Shown: positions 10,564 through 24,000, numbered from the stretch's first letter. The stretch: DNA of 64,000 nt from Tubulanus polymorphus (GCF_964204645.1 NC_134032.1:9418275-9482274), one strand, 5' to 3'. Notes: generated by a model from the sequence alone, not told the origin. A program made the numbers and translations.

Positions 10564-10646
10564 TACCAGGAGTGGGGTTCGAACCCACGCGGACATTCGT
10601 CCATTGGAACTTAAGTCCAACGCCTTAACCACTCGGCCATCCTGGT
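10564..10646 (-). tRNA. tRNA-Leu (UAA)
   Basis: The reverse strand starts ACCAGGATGGCCGAGTGGTT and folds as a class II tRNA. The acceptor ACCAGGA pairs with TCCTGGT, the A box is TGGCCGAGTGG, the anticodon loop CTTAAGT gives anticodon TAA, there is a long variable arm, and the B box is GGTTCGAACCC. CCA is not encoded. A T6 run follows the 3' end, suited to Pol III termination. It is identical in sequence to the copy at 12773-12855. Confidence 0.95.
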
Positions 10647-11029
10647 GACGGAGATCACTAAAAGTGTCACCACTGTACGAGTATCGGCGTTGTATAAGCG
10701 CGCGATCCTCGCCGTAATATGAATTACGACAGGGTGGGTCTAATTTCACGGGTGCCTATATGTAGCTATTTCCGCCTTTTAAGAAAAACTGAAACGGAGC
10801 CTAAACTTGAATTTTGTTTTTTGAAATATACCGTTGCTACCATTATCTTAACTCAAATACTTCTCAAGTCTGTCAATACAAATTGACATCTACGACGTTA
10901 ATTTATTCACTTCCCAATTCCCCGCATTTTCCCGGTATTTCTGATCTTTCCCTGCCGTGATCAGCAGTAGGAATGACCAGTTTTTGGGCCACCCTCGCTT
11001 ATCAGAGTTACGTTGATTACCTACCGCCA

Positions 11030-11215
11030 AACGTTACGTCAACACAACCCTTCATCAGTCTATTACAATTGGGCGGACAGGTTGTCGCTCCGACCAGCGG
11101 CCAGCAATCTAACCGATCAGAATCCGGTCACCGCCTAGCGGCAACCTGTCCGCTCATAAAATCTTGGGCGGTGTAGACCAATGAAGGTTATGTAGCCGAA
11201 GTTTGTGTTGGCGTT
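11030..11215. mobile_element. Foldback element between tRNA copies
   Basis: The left arm around 11075-11092 (gcggacaggttgtcgct) and the right arm around 11136-11153 (agcggcaacctgtccgct) are inverted and nearly identical. The outer parts (cgtcaacacaac and its inverted partner near 11205) also pair. No TIR or target duplication could be fixed, so the borders are approximate. Confidence 0.5.
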
Positions 11216-11499
11216 GTCTTCGACGGGAGGCAATCAAACCCTACGCATGGTTGTCATCTTGACAGGCGCCCAAGTGGTAAATGCTAGTCCAGTTAGATAT
11301 TTCCACCAAGAACCTTAGTGTCTGATGTGGGACCACTGATTCACTGTTGAAACAACCACCACACCCAGGACCAGGTGAATAGATATTCAGCTGTCTGCCA
11401 ATATATTTCTATAAGAATTCTAATATACCACATGAAACGAAGATTGTATTTGTAAACTTTTTAAAGTATCATGTGCGCAAAATACACGTACAAGAAACA

Positions 11500-11790
11500 C
11501 CATTACCATTTGTTAGCGCTGACGATACCGAATTCTCTCATAATAATGATATAATAACAATATATTTATTTATCAATGTACAAGATCTTTTTAATGATTT
11601 AATGAACACTTTGTGCTACATAATGTCTTGTGGTGTCGAGGTCTCAACGGCTGCCGGTCAAACGAGGTTTGAATGTCTACTGACCGGTATGGAATAATTT
11701 GACCGATTCTCATAAATATGGTACATGTACCTTGCTGCGGCTGTGGTGCTGCCAAAGCCAATGAAAGTACTTCAAAAAGTACCTCACAGC
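11500..11790 (+). pseudogene. Decayed second copy of the Ig-domain gene
   Basis: Short blocks match the intact gene in order. gttagcgctgacgatacc corresponds to the VSAADTGFYHC coding segment at about 9312-9330. gtcaaacgaggtttgaat, then accggtatggaataattt, then ataaatatgg and gctgcggctgt match the stretch from 9375 to 9470. An AT-rich insertion separates the blocks and the frame is broken in several places. No open frame spans it, and the region encoding the Ig Cys is lost. It sits before its own tRNA-Leu, as in the intact unit. Confidence 0.8.
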
Positions 11791-11965
11791 GCCCCAAACT
11801 CATCCATTAGAAACTGATTTCATCGAAGTATTTCGCCGTTCAGTTGTACATGTAATTAGTAACTACTAGATACATTGTATATTGTGATTTCTAAGTATCT
11901 TTATCGACAAAAGATTCTATATTCATGTTTACTATACTTAAATCCATTTCATGTCATTGATAAAA
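11765..11965. repeat. Duplicated 3' flank of the Ig gene
   Basis: This stretch repeats 10185-10370 in order and orientation (acttcaaaa, ttcatcgaag/cat, atttcgccgttca, attctatattcatgt, acttaaatcca), at roughly three-quarters identity by eye. It links the Ig remnant to the downstream tRNA, showing that the duplication covered both. Confidence 0.75.
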
Positions 11966-12065
11966 ATCATAAGTTCCACATGTGAGTTTTTGGAACCAGT
12001 TCCATGAGTGTGGGTGAATTTATTCACACTCTAACCAAGTCTGCCTGCCAAAATCATAGTACGTA

Positions 12066-12148
12066 TACCAGGAGTTGGGCTCGAACCCACGCGGACACTC
12101 GTCCATTGGAACTTAAGTCCAACGTCTTAACCACTCGGCCTTCCTGGT
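12066..12148 (-). tRNA. tRNA-Leu (UAA), diverged copy
   Basis: Same layout as the tRNA at 10564-10646, with anticodon TAA, A box and variable arm. It carries substitutions: AAGGCCGAG near the 5' end, one in the D arm, one in the variable arm, and T arm GTGGG...CCAAC where one pair becomes G:A. The acceptor stem is intact. The T-stem mismatch raises the chance that it is weakened or pseudogenised. Confidence 0.8.
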
Positions 12149-12260
12149 TGGTGTCGGCGGTGACCAAAATGTCACTAGCGTGACCTTGGGGTAATCATTG
12201 ATTACTCCAAGGTCTGACTATCTGCGTTGTATGAGCGGGCGATCCTCGCCGTAATGCGAA

Positions 12261-12441
12261 TAGGGAAGTTTCCAGTTTCCAGGCGCCATTTTGAGGCGGT
12301 CCCGTGGGTCCTGCATTTTTAGACAGAATTTAACATTTTCTAAACTAACACCTTAAGCGTGATGATTAAGCGTGATGGTCCAACAATGCGGGACCTCTGG
12401 GACCGCCTCTAAATGGTGCCTGGAAACTGGAAACTTCCCTA
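12261..12441. mobile_element. Foldback MITE inserted in the duplicated segment
   Basis: Arms of about 55 bases form a near-perfect inverted repeat, beginning TAGGGAAGTTTCCAGTTTCC on the left and ending with its complement. The related flank of tRNA copy 1 at 10710-10730 reads straight through this point (gaattacgac), giving the empty site. The 181-bp element has no ORF. A degraded relative lies near 2395-2450. Confidence 0.85.
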
Positions 12442-12772
12442 TTACGACGGGGAATAGATATAATTTCATGGACGCGTAGAAACTGTTTCCGCCTTTCAAG
12501 AAAACTAAAGTGATGTACCTCAAACTGGATAATATAAAAAACTTAGAACTAATGATTGACTGGCAATGTTAATAAAGACATGAAGATAACCACAGAAATT
12601 CATCTTATCTAAAAATTGACGTATCAAAATGTCGATGCATTTAATTTTGTAATTGTATGGAATTGTATGAGCGAATGAATGATGGAATTGTATAGTTTAG
12701 ATGCATTTAATTTTGTAATTGTATGGAATTGTAAGGTAATCTTTTTTCTTCTGTTAACAAAATCGGCATAAA

Positions 12773-12855
12773 TACCAGGAGTGGGGTTCGAACCCACGCG
12801 GACATTCGTCCATTGGAACTTAAGTCCAACGCCTTAACCACTCGGCCATCCTGGT
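12773..12855 (-). tRNA. tRNA-Leu (UAA)
   Basis: Identical over its length to the copy at 10564-10646 and therefore probably functional: acceptor ACCAGGA, anticodon TAA, long variable arm, B box GGTTCGAACCC. A T4 run lies just downstream on the reverse strand. The flanks contain a local duplication of gtaattgtatggaattgta (12650-12736). Confidence 0.95.
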
Positions 12856-12999
12856 TGGTACGGTCATGTCCGCGGTGACCACCTCCGTTATTATACATGC
12901 ACATTCCCCGGCACATTCGCGCGGTTGATGAGCACACGATTTGACGTTACAGTATATAAACTCAAATTGTCAACGCGAAGACGTACACTGGACTTTCGC

Positions 13000-13225
13000 T
13001 CATTTCAGAATGCCACCGGTGCTTCAAACCCTACCTCTCGAAGTCCTTCAATTCCACACTAGGATGACGTCAATTCACTTGCTGTGCGTTTTCCAGGTGT
13101 GATGACCAGCAGTATGACAGCAGACCAGTGTTGGAATTGACAGACCCGAGTAGTTTAGCCTAGCAAATATTCCAACTTTCCGCTAATATTATATTTTCGC
13201 AAGAATTCTAACGAAACGAAGATTG
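13000..13225. repeat. Partial third copy of the duplicated unit
   Basis: Blocks such as tcaaaccctac (13024) and aagaattctaacgaaacgaagattgta (13200-13228) recur from 11236 and 11412-11450 in the same order. It is heavily decayed and no coding content is left. Confidence 0.5.
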
Positions 13226-13229
13226 TAGG

Positions 13230-14868
13230 CCGATCGTGATGTTGTAATTTCTGAGACAAACCTAGTTATATACCAACATGAACTCATTCCGCTGAAAAAT
13301 GTACGCGGCAACATAATCACGATTTCCCTGTGTTTATCCTATTCAGAATCGCGGTCACTTTGCGGTGCTTTACGAATGTCTGAAAAGATATGTAGGCCTA
13401 TTAGTTCGAATGCGAGGGTTGTCACATCCGTGCGTAGCCTACGGGCAGGGTGGTGTGCATTTGCCAAAGCCCCATTCGAAAAACATGCACGGCGCCAGAG
13501 AACCTCGGAATAATTGGAAGCAGGGGCTGATAGCTTGAAAATGGGGCGCACACTTCACACAGTGCTTGGTTGGTTTGGCTGGGGATGCTCCCCGGAATAT
13601 TTCGAAAAATAAGATGAACGCGCTAGGAATGAAATATGCTCACAATTTCACCTTTTTTTAACAACGGTCTTGGGATTCCAAGGAAAGGCGAGGGCCGCAC
13701 GCGGAGTCAAGCCGGGCGTATCGGCCTTGCGACGGATTGCGACTCACTGCGACGCGACTCGCTGCGACCGTCGCGTCGCAAACACGTCGACCTACGCCCG
13801 GAGACGGCGCGATCCCGGCGGTTTCAAGGCGATTGACCCGTACCACCATGCCTATACTATACGATACATCTTAAACTGACTGAGCTAGGCCACCCGATGC
13901 CCTATCAAGGCCAACAAAGTTACAATGATACGAGCGAATAAGTTTGGGTTCAAATTAACCAAATTCTATTTTAGGAGGTACCCGGTCGCGGGCCGCCGCA
14001 ATTCCTGAATTCCGGCCGGTGCTGCCTCCTATGAACATTTCGTTTTGATGAGTTTTTATCTGAAGCCTAATACTGACGTGCTTAAATAGTTACCAGGAAC
14101 ATATGGAGCCTCATTCCGCTTACGTTATACTTGGGTCATTATCTTGCCAAGATGAAACTCCATGATATGACAATTGGCGCAAGGGTACTCGTCCACTTAC
14201 TTAACACGCACCTGCAGCTTTACAGACCAAAAACTAAAACTATAATTTTGTAATCCGAAACGATGACCATACAAACAAATAATCTTAACGTTTTAAACAG
14301 TGTAGAAAACGAAAAAAAAACTAACATCTGAATAGCTTTTAATGCAATAGTAAATACTGGTCCAATTCAAATTCAGAAGCCTGGTGCTGCCACCTAACGG
14401 ATGAATTTTCCTGGGTTTTCCCGTCGTATTTTGATCACATGACAGTCACATGATTTTTGTTCGGTTGAAATGTATTTCTTGAGGCGTTACTCATTGCTCA
14501 TTGCAGCGGCTCATTCCATGGAAAATGGAGATTTCCCGCACGCATCTTTCTTCACACTCCTCTATCGATTGAAACGTTAAACTTTAAGTAAATTCTAACG
14601 TTTGCAGCCGAAAGGCAAAGGAGAAGAGGTAAACGAACTGCTAACGCGAAAAGGGTGAAGGAAAAGCTGTCCAGCAGGTAGACCATTACTACTAACAATT
14701 TTTGACAGGCTCTCCACTCCTGACTGAACCGAGGCTGAGGGTTTCTTCGGGTCTACTAATTTTAGACAACAACACTCACTGAGATGGCTTTTATCAGAAG
14801 AAACTGCCAGGATTGATTGAGGAAAAAATTGAATTTTTATTAATTATTTTGACATCACGCTGTAATAA
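13230..14868. other. Spacer upstream of the ORP1-like gene
   Basis: A GC-rich stretch with repeated gcgac words lies at about 13680-13840. Short palindromic words (taggagg...cctccta) lie at 13974-14031. I could not fix a promoter or a 5' UTR exon for the ORP gene here. Short open frames at 13339-13880 follow the simple gcgac sequence and are not supported as genes. Confidence 0.4.
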
Positions 14869-15007
14869 ATGATGGACGGGTTTTTGAGTCCAGCTGACGA
14901 ATTGCTATACCAGGCCCGGCATGGAAATGCTGAGCGCGTCGGTGAATTGTTGTCGCTTGAGAACCGGACGGAAGGCGCTACTGTTACTGCCATAGTCAAC
15001 TGTAAAG
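14869..15007 (+). CDS. OSBPL1A: ORP1-like exon 1: start and first ankyrin helix
   Basis: It begins MMDGFLSPADELLYQARHGN and ends VNCK plus one base at donor G|gtaggc. ELLYQARHGNAERV corresponds to the QLLHHARNGNAEEV opening of vertebrate ORP1L. Two in-frame ATGs at 14869 and 14872. Confidence 0.9.
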
Positions 15008-18000
15008 GTAGGCCTACCGATGCTCGAAAGGGCCATTTCATGTTATTATTTTGAGTCTTTACTTCCAACCACAGCTCCCAATTGGTGGCGTCCCACCTAC
15101 CCGTGACATCTGAAGCCGCACGAAGGGCACGAAAATTCTGGTCGTAAAACGCCCAATCCCCGCCCTGGGACGCAAGGTTCGGTATTGTATTATTTCAAAA
15201 CTGATCTACGCCGATTGAACCTCAAATTTTATGTCTTGAAAAAGAATTGTTGAGAAAGTATCAGGCGAAAATATGGATTGAAAATTGAGAGGAATATGAA
15301 ATAGGGCTGTCTTGATTCTAACTTTTTTGAACTTTTTTATTGGATCAGGCTACCAAAAATTATCCCAAATTATTTCTTTTTGGCAATTATGCGTAAAACC
15401 AACATTAATGGATGAGCATGAGAAAAGTATCTCTTCTGCCTTATGAAAATGCTAAAAAGTGCTTACTTTAGCCTCAGCCTGTCTCGGGCGAGCTCCGGTA
15501 TAATACATACCTACTTCCCGCAGTAGCGTGCCATAGGCCTATGCTTGATATTTATATTTGAAAATGTTTCATTTCCTTTCGCCAGGAATGAGTAAATCTA
15601 ACTATGGTTGGAGCCCACTGCATCTAGCCGCCTATTTCGGACACTATCAGGTTGCAAAACTTCTATTGGAGGTAAGAAAAAGAAAATAATGGGCCTACAG
15701 TTTGACTGCGTTCGAATTGTATCTGATCTATTGAGAGATAGCTGGAGATAATGAAGTTAACAGATAACTGTTTACGTCAGAAATTTGTTGTTTGAGACAC
15801 CGAACTGTACGGGGTTCTTACAGACCATGGAAAATCTGGAAATTCCGGTGCTATATTCCCCTGCAAAGATGATCTCTTGGATGAAGAAGGGAATTTGAAT
15901 TTTCGATGTCTTGTTCTTGCTGGTGACGAGTGGCACAAGGAACCTCTTCAGAACAAACGACTCTTATTTAAACCTATATTTAACTATTTCTAACCGGAGG
16001 AGACAACCGGCCTGATTTAACTAAATTCAGATCATTTTCGACCATTTCCTTGGATTCAATTTATTTGACTTCTTGAAAAATGATTTTCCGTTACAAAGAA
16101 AAATGTTTGTTGTTGTCATTAACAGAACGGAGCCGATGTGAATGACGTGAACACAAACGGAGATACAGCGCTTCACAAGGCGGCATTTTCGAACAGAGTG
16201 GTAAGAAACCTGATTTCTGAAATTTGATATTCCTGATTGGTAACTAAGGGGCGAAGAATATGGCGTGACTTACAATCAGGTTTACCGTCGAAATAGGTTC
16301 CCGATTTTCAACTTCTAACTGGAGTTTTAAACTCCCAAGTCAAAATATCGCAACGAGCCTCGAAAAAAAATTTGAGATCTAATTCTCCACTCTAATCTCC
16401 GTATATGGGATCATTTTGGTTGAAAATTAATTTTCATTGAAATGTAGATGAAAACTGAGGGAGTGGTACATGTTTAGCACCTGGTGGATCCTCACTTGCC
16501 ACAAGTAGAATCCTCTATCGTCAGAGTAGTTGATGTCCTACTGCACAATGACACACCCGTGGATCCTCACTTGCCACAAGTAGAATCCTCTATTGTCACA
16601 GTAGTTGATGTCGTATTGCACAATGACAGCCAGTGGATCCTCACTTGCCACATGTAGAATCCTCTATTGTCACAGTAGCTGATGTCCTACTGCACAATGA
16701 CACACCCAGTAGATCCTCACTTGCCACAACTGGAATCCATTACTGTCGCTGTAGCTGAGGTGCATTTGTTTGAAATCGATTTGTAGAAACCTGTTAAAAT
16801 TGTCTTAAACCTGCAGTTGTAGTGAGAACAAATGCGAAGACAGAATGAGAAGTTCCTTTTACCGACGGAAATTTGCTCATTCCGCCAGTTCGGAAAATTC
16901 GGTTTGCCACAAGTGGAATCATTTATTGCCGCAGTAGTTAATATCCTACTGCTCGCTGACACACCTGGTAGATCCTCACTTGCCACAGTATTGTTGCTCT
17001 TTCCCTAGTTCCTTGAGATAACTTCCAGACAGTACTGACTGAACCGCTAGCTCATTTACACCAACATCAAATTGTTAATGTTTTTTTTTTCTTGTGTAGG
17101 ATGTCGTGACATTGTTGATCAATCACAGCGCGGATGTTTCGATGATCAATTCAGAAGGGAATGTCCCGAAACAAATCACTCGAAACCCGGATATCCGTAA
17201 AATATTAGAAGGTAAACTCCTCCGCCGCTTGAACCGGGTTTTTAAAATAAAAAAAAAACAGTTTGAACCGACGTAAATATTGAGATACTGTTAGAAAAAG
17301 ATGCCTCTACCTCTGCTAATCCCCCGAATATGTCATGAAATCACCCTTAGACCCTTATAGAAAAGATGGCGCCTGCCTTTCATTTATCCCCTTATGAGAT
17401 CGTGAAATCCCGCATACAGACCCTTTAGAAAATATGGCTGCCTCCGTAGATCCCCTTATGACGTCATCAAATACTGTCACAGAGAAGTTGGCTGCTTGCT
17501 GCATTTATATCTCCCTATGACTTGATTCCTTTGACCAATTTCCCCCGAAGACATTTCCAGACAAGAACCAAGCCCATAAATCGACCTATCACCCTAAACT
17601 GTGAAAGGCTGCTTATTTTGTTCTCCCCAAATTCAATCAAATCAAACGATACCGGAATCGGAATGAAAATTTTCCAAGTCCGAATGTTCGTATTCGTGTT
17701 TTCAGCGGTAGCAGACGTCGATCGAATGAAAGGGGAGGAAAATTTCCTCGCTGCCTGTCGCAACGGCGCCTTGGAAACGTTGACGAAAATGGTAAAATAT
17801 CATCAGGAAATCCATTCATATTTGAAAACTCTCTCTTCCATGATACGTAGTCTCGTCGAAACGTTTGTCATTTTTGGCCACAATTTTGGTAGAGCTTCTA
17901 CCACAATTTAGCTAATATTTAGTGCACAATTTTTGGCATATTCAGATCATCACTTTGAGACAATTTAGACCGAATTTTGGAGAAAATCAAGGCCTTGTAT

Positions 18001-21000
18001 TTGACACATGATTTAATCGCCAATTTGGTCAATATTTTGGTTATAATTTGAAGAAAATATGGTTAAAATCATATCAAGACCGCAATTTGGACAATAATTT
18101 TTTCAAAATTTGAGAAAAATATTTTCTACGAAGAAAACAATTTTCACATGAACATTCTAGCATGATTTATGTTTGGTGCAAACGAACAAATTTTTCTTCC
18201 AGCTGTCCGATTCGAAATTTCCAAATTTCAACTGTACCGATGAGTACGGTAACACAGGGTTACACCTTGCGTCTTACCGTGGACACAAAGAGATTGCTGT
18301 TCTTCTTCTACAGAACGGCATAGATTCCACGATTAAGAATAGTCGAGGTGAGCGCGGGTTGAGGTCTGAATTTTGTTTCAAAATGCTCCTACTAAAATCC
18401 GAAGAAAGGTTTATTGTAGTTTTAGATATTGAGAAGGATTCTTTAAGTTTCTAGAAAAGGAATTTAACTCAGGATCGTGGAATTGCGTCCTGATTTTCGA
18501 ACTTATTTCAAATTTAACTTACCAAAAAACTTGACTCAACTGCCAAACTGAGGCCTGAATTTTAAACTCTTGTCAAACTTGAATCACGACTGCCAATCTT
18601 GGACCTGAATTTTTAACTGGTCAAACTTGACTCACGACTGTTAAACTGGATCCTAAATTTCAAACTCTAGTCAAATCTAACTTGATTTAGTGCCTGAACT
18701 TCAAAGTCAAGTTCAACTCACTATTTTGGAACAAGGTCCTAATTTTCAAAATGTAGAAAGATATTTAAGTCACAGCTTTTAGAACTGGGTACTGAATTTC
18801 ACCTCTTCTATAATGGTATGGTATGTCCAAATTTATGAATTCAACTGATGATGTCAACTGAATTCAAATTTATGTCAAATTCAACTGCTAACCATCGGAA
18901 CTGGGTCCCGATAATGTTTCTTTTTCTCACTGCAGGTCAGATGGCGTTAGAAATGGCTCGTTCCGATAAAATGAAACAGATCCTCGACGTCAAACCGGTG
19001 AAAGAATTACAGAGACGCGTCCAGAGATATGAGGCTCCGCTTTACAAGGTAAAGAGCCTTTCCCAGAATAAGAAGCAACGTAGTCTACGGCAGGGTGGCC
19101 ACTTACGTAGCTGGAAAAGTCAGGGAATTTTATTTTCTCTATCAAAAATGCCAGGGAATAGTCAGGGAATATGGTTGAAAAAAAAGCTTGAAATCAAAAG
19201 AGTGTTGGGGAAATTTGTTAAGATAGTTAGATCACGCATATGATGAAACAATTTCCATCTATGTGTTACCTATTTGACTGTGTTGATTGATTGGAATCTT
19301 AGCAGATCAAGTGTGGGAGAACAACGTGGATGTCATGGAATATTCCGGGAAAGAAATTTTACATGTCAGGGAATAATTTGGGGAAAAGAAAATCAAATAA
19401 AAGTGGCCACTCTGTACAGGAATTAGTGGTAGTTCCACAGTACTGAGTTAAAATTTTACTGTTTACGATTGGAAAAAATTTATCTCTGATGAACCCCCGT
19501 TCTTCAGTCGTGAGTTAATATTTGAGTCTATTTAGTTAAAACACTGCAAATGAACTAATGTTATTTCTGCAGTGTAACTAGACTGAATACTCTGGAACTG
19601 CGTAGACCACGATTTACAGTTGGTAATTAAGATTTTATTGCGTAGTCATTAACTAATTGAAATTGAACTGCTGAACAGGAATATTTTGAATTTCACGTAC
19701 CTACTGACACCCATTCTCTGCATGATGAATATTTTACTCAAGATTCGTTTCTTCGCAGAAATCGAAGATATTCGGTTGGAGAGGATTCTGGGTAGTATTG
19801 GAACGTGGCGTAATGAGTTATTACGGTAGTCGGGCAGATGGCAGCACCGGTACCAGACGTAAAAACTTCAAATATCTCGACGATGCGGTGATCACTGTAC
19901 GTTTATACACATATTTTGATGATGTCATGAGAGGAATCATGATGATGTCATGATAGGAATCATGGAGGCAGTAATCATTTTCTGAAAGTCTATACAAATT
20001 CGATTTTGTCATTGGGGGATTTATGCAAATGCCATGTATGAGCAGTTTAATGATGTCAGAGGGGATTTATGGAGGCTGCCATGTTTTCTGGTAGTGTGCA
20101 TAGTAATAGTTTGATGATGTCGTAGGGGGATTTATGGATGCAGCCATCTTTCCTAGAGTTGTCTATAGGGGTAATTTTATGATGTAATTGTGGGTTTTAT
20201 GGAGGCGGCCATCTATTCTGGAATCATCTATGGGGTAATTTGATGATGTAATAGGGCAATTTATGAAGGTGGCCATATTTTCGTGAAAGTTTGATGATGT
20301 CATAGGGTGAATATTGGTATTAATCGTTTTATCTAGCCTCATCGTAAAGATCGAGACGCTTTCACTATCAAGTTCTCCGACGAAACCAGTCACATATTAA
20401 GCCTGGGCGAGCACTGCGACCAACCGGAATTGAGTAAACAGAAGTGGTGGAACGCATTCCGCGAGCACATCGATTACAGCACGTATTACACGAAATGCGG
20501 TAGTAACTATGACGACGACGACATCGCAGACTTGTTGCCGTTAGGTTCGATGCAGGACGTGCTGAAAGTAAGAAACCAGTTTTTTTTTTCAGGAAAATAC
20601 AAATTTTTCTAAATTCGGTTGACGTAAATGACCGAAGTAAAATATTGGTAACTAACAGCACACTGCGCTTTGATGTAGTGCCCGTTATTCAACACACTTT
20701 GTGGAATTTTTTTAAAGATTTCCAATTATCTCTTGCACTTTTGGGTATTAATTAGTCAGCACTAAAAGGCTTAATGCGAAAATCTTTTCTTGTTTATTCA
20801 GAGCGCTCAGGCAAATCAACAAGTTCTCGAAAAACAAATGGCCGACGTCACGAGTCAAATTCATTCGATGAGTGAAACTCCAAACGCAAAAGTAACATCA
20901 GGTAGGAAAATTTTTTTTTTTTTACAAGAACCATGAAAAATCACATTATTTTCTGTGGTGACCCGTATTTAGATAGTAAAAATAGGATAGTTGGCAAAAA

Positions 21001-24000
21001 ATTTCGCTTTGATAAAGAAATGATTTTTTCTAAATGAACAATCAAAATATTTTGTTCTCAGTAATTCAGGCTGGGTCCGAGGGGTCCCGAATTATAGCGT
21101 TTAAGCAAATTTTACCAATTTCCACGAACGGGATTGAGTGGATTATCAGTGCTAAGTTTATGTAGGGTTTACCGTAGGCCTACACGGATATATTAGCGCA
21201 TTTTTCATCATTTTGAAAAAATTCTTGAAAGTTTTAGTGTGAGGTTTAGTGTTGAGTTAAGCCAGTAGGTCGCGCCGCTGTAGTATTATGAACAGCTGTT
21301 GAATAGAAGAGAGAGAGAGAGAGAGAGATACCAGCAGCATGCAGCAGACTAGAGCGAAATATTATTTTTATTTGTGTAAATAACAATCCCGACGCTCACA
21401 CCACACACACACACACACACACACACACGTACGCTCACTTGCCGTAGTAAGCTCTCTATACGTCTATAGTGAAGTGAACTATACTAGTACAATAGAGAAT
21501 ATTCCATGTATTCACAGCAAGGTCGGTGTAGCCAAGCCGCGTCGAATCTCGCGATTTGATGACAATTTCCCGCAGTCGTAAAAAAACTGACATCAATTTA
21601 AACGGATTTAATTCGGTGATTTACGCGTTCTTGTGCGCGGCGTTGTGTCATCTACGGAATATTCATTTCTCGTTCAAAGTTTCGGTTAGTATGTAATTAT
21701 TGCTGTAATTCCTTTTCAGATCCGGTTTTATAGACCTGGTGTTTATGTCGTAGACCAGTTTTAACTTAGACCCCTGGTTTTGGTTTCATAAATCAAGTTT
21801 AAGTCAAACCCAGGCGCTGGGTTTATAAACGAGTGTTGAATTTTAAAGAGCAGTCTTAACTCAAATTTGTGGGGCTGGTCAAGTAAAGCAGGTCTAACTT
21901 CAACCATTAGGACTGATTTTTGGACTAGACCAGTTTTTAAACCTGGGGGATGGTTATATAAACCAACTTAACTTAAATTAGTGGGGCTTGTTAGGTAAAC
22001 CAGGTCTAACTTCAACGATTAAGACTGATTTTTAGACTAGACCAGTTCTAACAAAGGGGTGGTTTCGTAAACCAGTATTAACTTAAAAGAGCAGTCTTAA
22101 CTTTAAACTGGTGCTGGTTAAATTAACCAGGTCTAACTTCAACCACCAATACTGATTATCTTTTAACTAGACCAGATTTAATATCAAACCCAGGGGCTGG
22201 TTTTATAAACCAACTTTAACCTTAGGGGCTGAGGATAGGAAATGAAATATTATGCAGCTTATGCTGTCTGGTTTTCTAAATTTGGTCTGTAATATTTTAT
22301 TTCCGATCACTGGATTTAAAAACCAATTTTGACTTAATCCCCGGGGCCTGTTTTTTTTACAAACCTGTTTTGACTTAACCCTGGGGCCAATGATTTATTT
22401 GTTTATACAGCGCTATACCATAAAATGCTATAACATGATCATAGCGTGTTGCCTAAAAGGTATCGGACACTAGTTTAAACTTGATAGACAAGTTTTAACT
22501 AACTTTAATTTACTGATTAAGTAACTGTAGTTTTTTTGATTACTTTTATTAAGTGAACAGGATTTCAAAAGGCCGACACTGCGAAAGGGGTATATTTTTA
22601 GAAAAAAAAAGAAATATTTTTGAACTGAATTATTCATGAAATAACTATATAGGCTTTCATAACAGTGAACTATAACAAATTTTGAAATACTGGGGTCGCA
22701 GTTGAGTCTAGAAATATGGCTTTGTTGACTAGCCAAGAGGATTATCGAAATTACTAGACCGTGGACTTGCGTCAGCCACGTCAACATCGCAGTTAAGATT
22801 CTATGTTTTGTGAAGTAAAAGAACTTTTTGTAAAGTATATCGGATTTTAGGCAACATTTCGACCGCAGGACAGACACTGGTAGCGGTTTGCTGATAAATC
22901 TTCTCAGATAGATAGAAAATGAGGGTATACCAATGTATACGTTTGTGTTATGTTTGTAAAAATAGGAGTAGTTCAAGTGGATTTTGATATTGATTTTTCA
23001 GCGGGAGTTTATTTGCTCTAAATATCGAGTGTCTCTATTTGTGGTATGTTTGAGATTTATCTAACCAGGTGTGTGGACTTTTTATATAGAACTGACATTT
23101 TGGAATAACATACTTATCAATTAACTTCGATTATAGAAATAGTAATACCACTGATAATGATAGTACTATATTTAGGCATCTTATGTAACTCGTTAAAAAT
23201 CTCGACTCACAACTGAGGAACTTGTTCCATTTATCTAACTTTAAGCGCAGGACTCAGGTTTCGCAGTAAAATTCAACTCAAATGTCTTGTTAAATTCCTC
23301 TTGACATTTTCAATGAAGATGACAATAATTTCAGCCTAAATTCTTCGGCGCGAATCGGACCCATGGGTACGATTTTGTTTTTACCTAAGGCCTGACTTTG
23401 TAGACCCAGTTTATGTGTCGATCAGGCTTAAGAAGGCTTAAAACTGACGCGACCTAAGTCTGTAAGTCGCGAACGTGTGGGTGGATAGTCCTATCCTCCT
23501 TATAGATATAATTATCACGTTCGTTAAACGATGATTAACGCGATAATTATTGCGATATTTATTGTCGCCCGTGCTTCGAGAAATTATTTGTCACGTCTAA
23601 AAATACAGGCCTCAGCGTCATACTAACTAGGGGGTCATTGCGGGTGATCTGTGTCAGCGACGATCTCATCGCTCGCTCGGTCTCTGCTCGGCTGTTGTGC
23701 GTAGCGTAAAAGATTTCTACCATAAACTGTTTACGTGTTGCGAGTTGGAAATCTCTGTCGGACCTGATGAACCCCTTCTGCTGAATCCACCCGTTAAGTC
23801 CTCTTCTGACGTTTAGTTTCCCGGACGTTTATGAGCCTATAGCCGCGATCACACGGAGACTATTTGGTCCGGGTCAAATTTGGCCCGTGCCTAATTAGAG
23901 AGCGCGTTCACATGCAAAACATTCACTCGATACTAAATAATGCTCAAACAAAGCGGAGTGGGTCATTTCTGGTGCCTGCAATTCAAACGCAATCATTTGT

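Noticed and set aside
10973-11176. 67-codon forward frame
   Set aside because: It lies largely within a foldback element and has no recognisable content.
13339-13880. Overlapping short frames on both strands
   Set aside because: They follow repeated gcgac words and all frames are open by composition. No domain.
20430-20612. 60-codon frame taken as a gene of its own
   Set aside because: It is part of ORP1-like exon 9 read past its donor.
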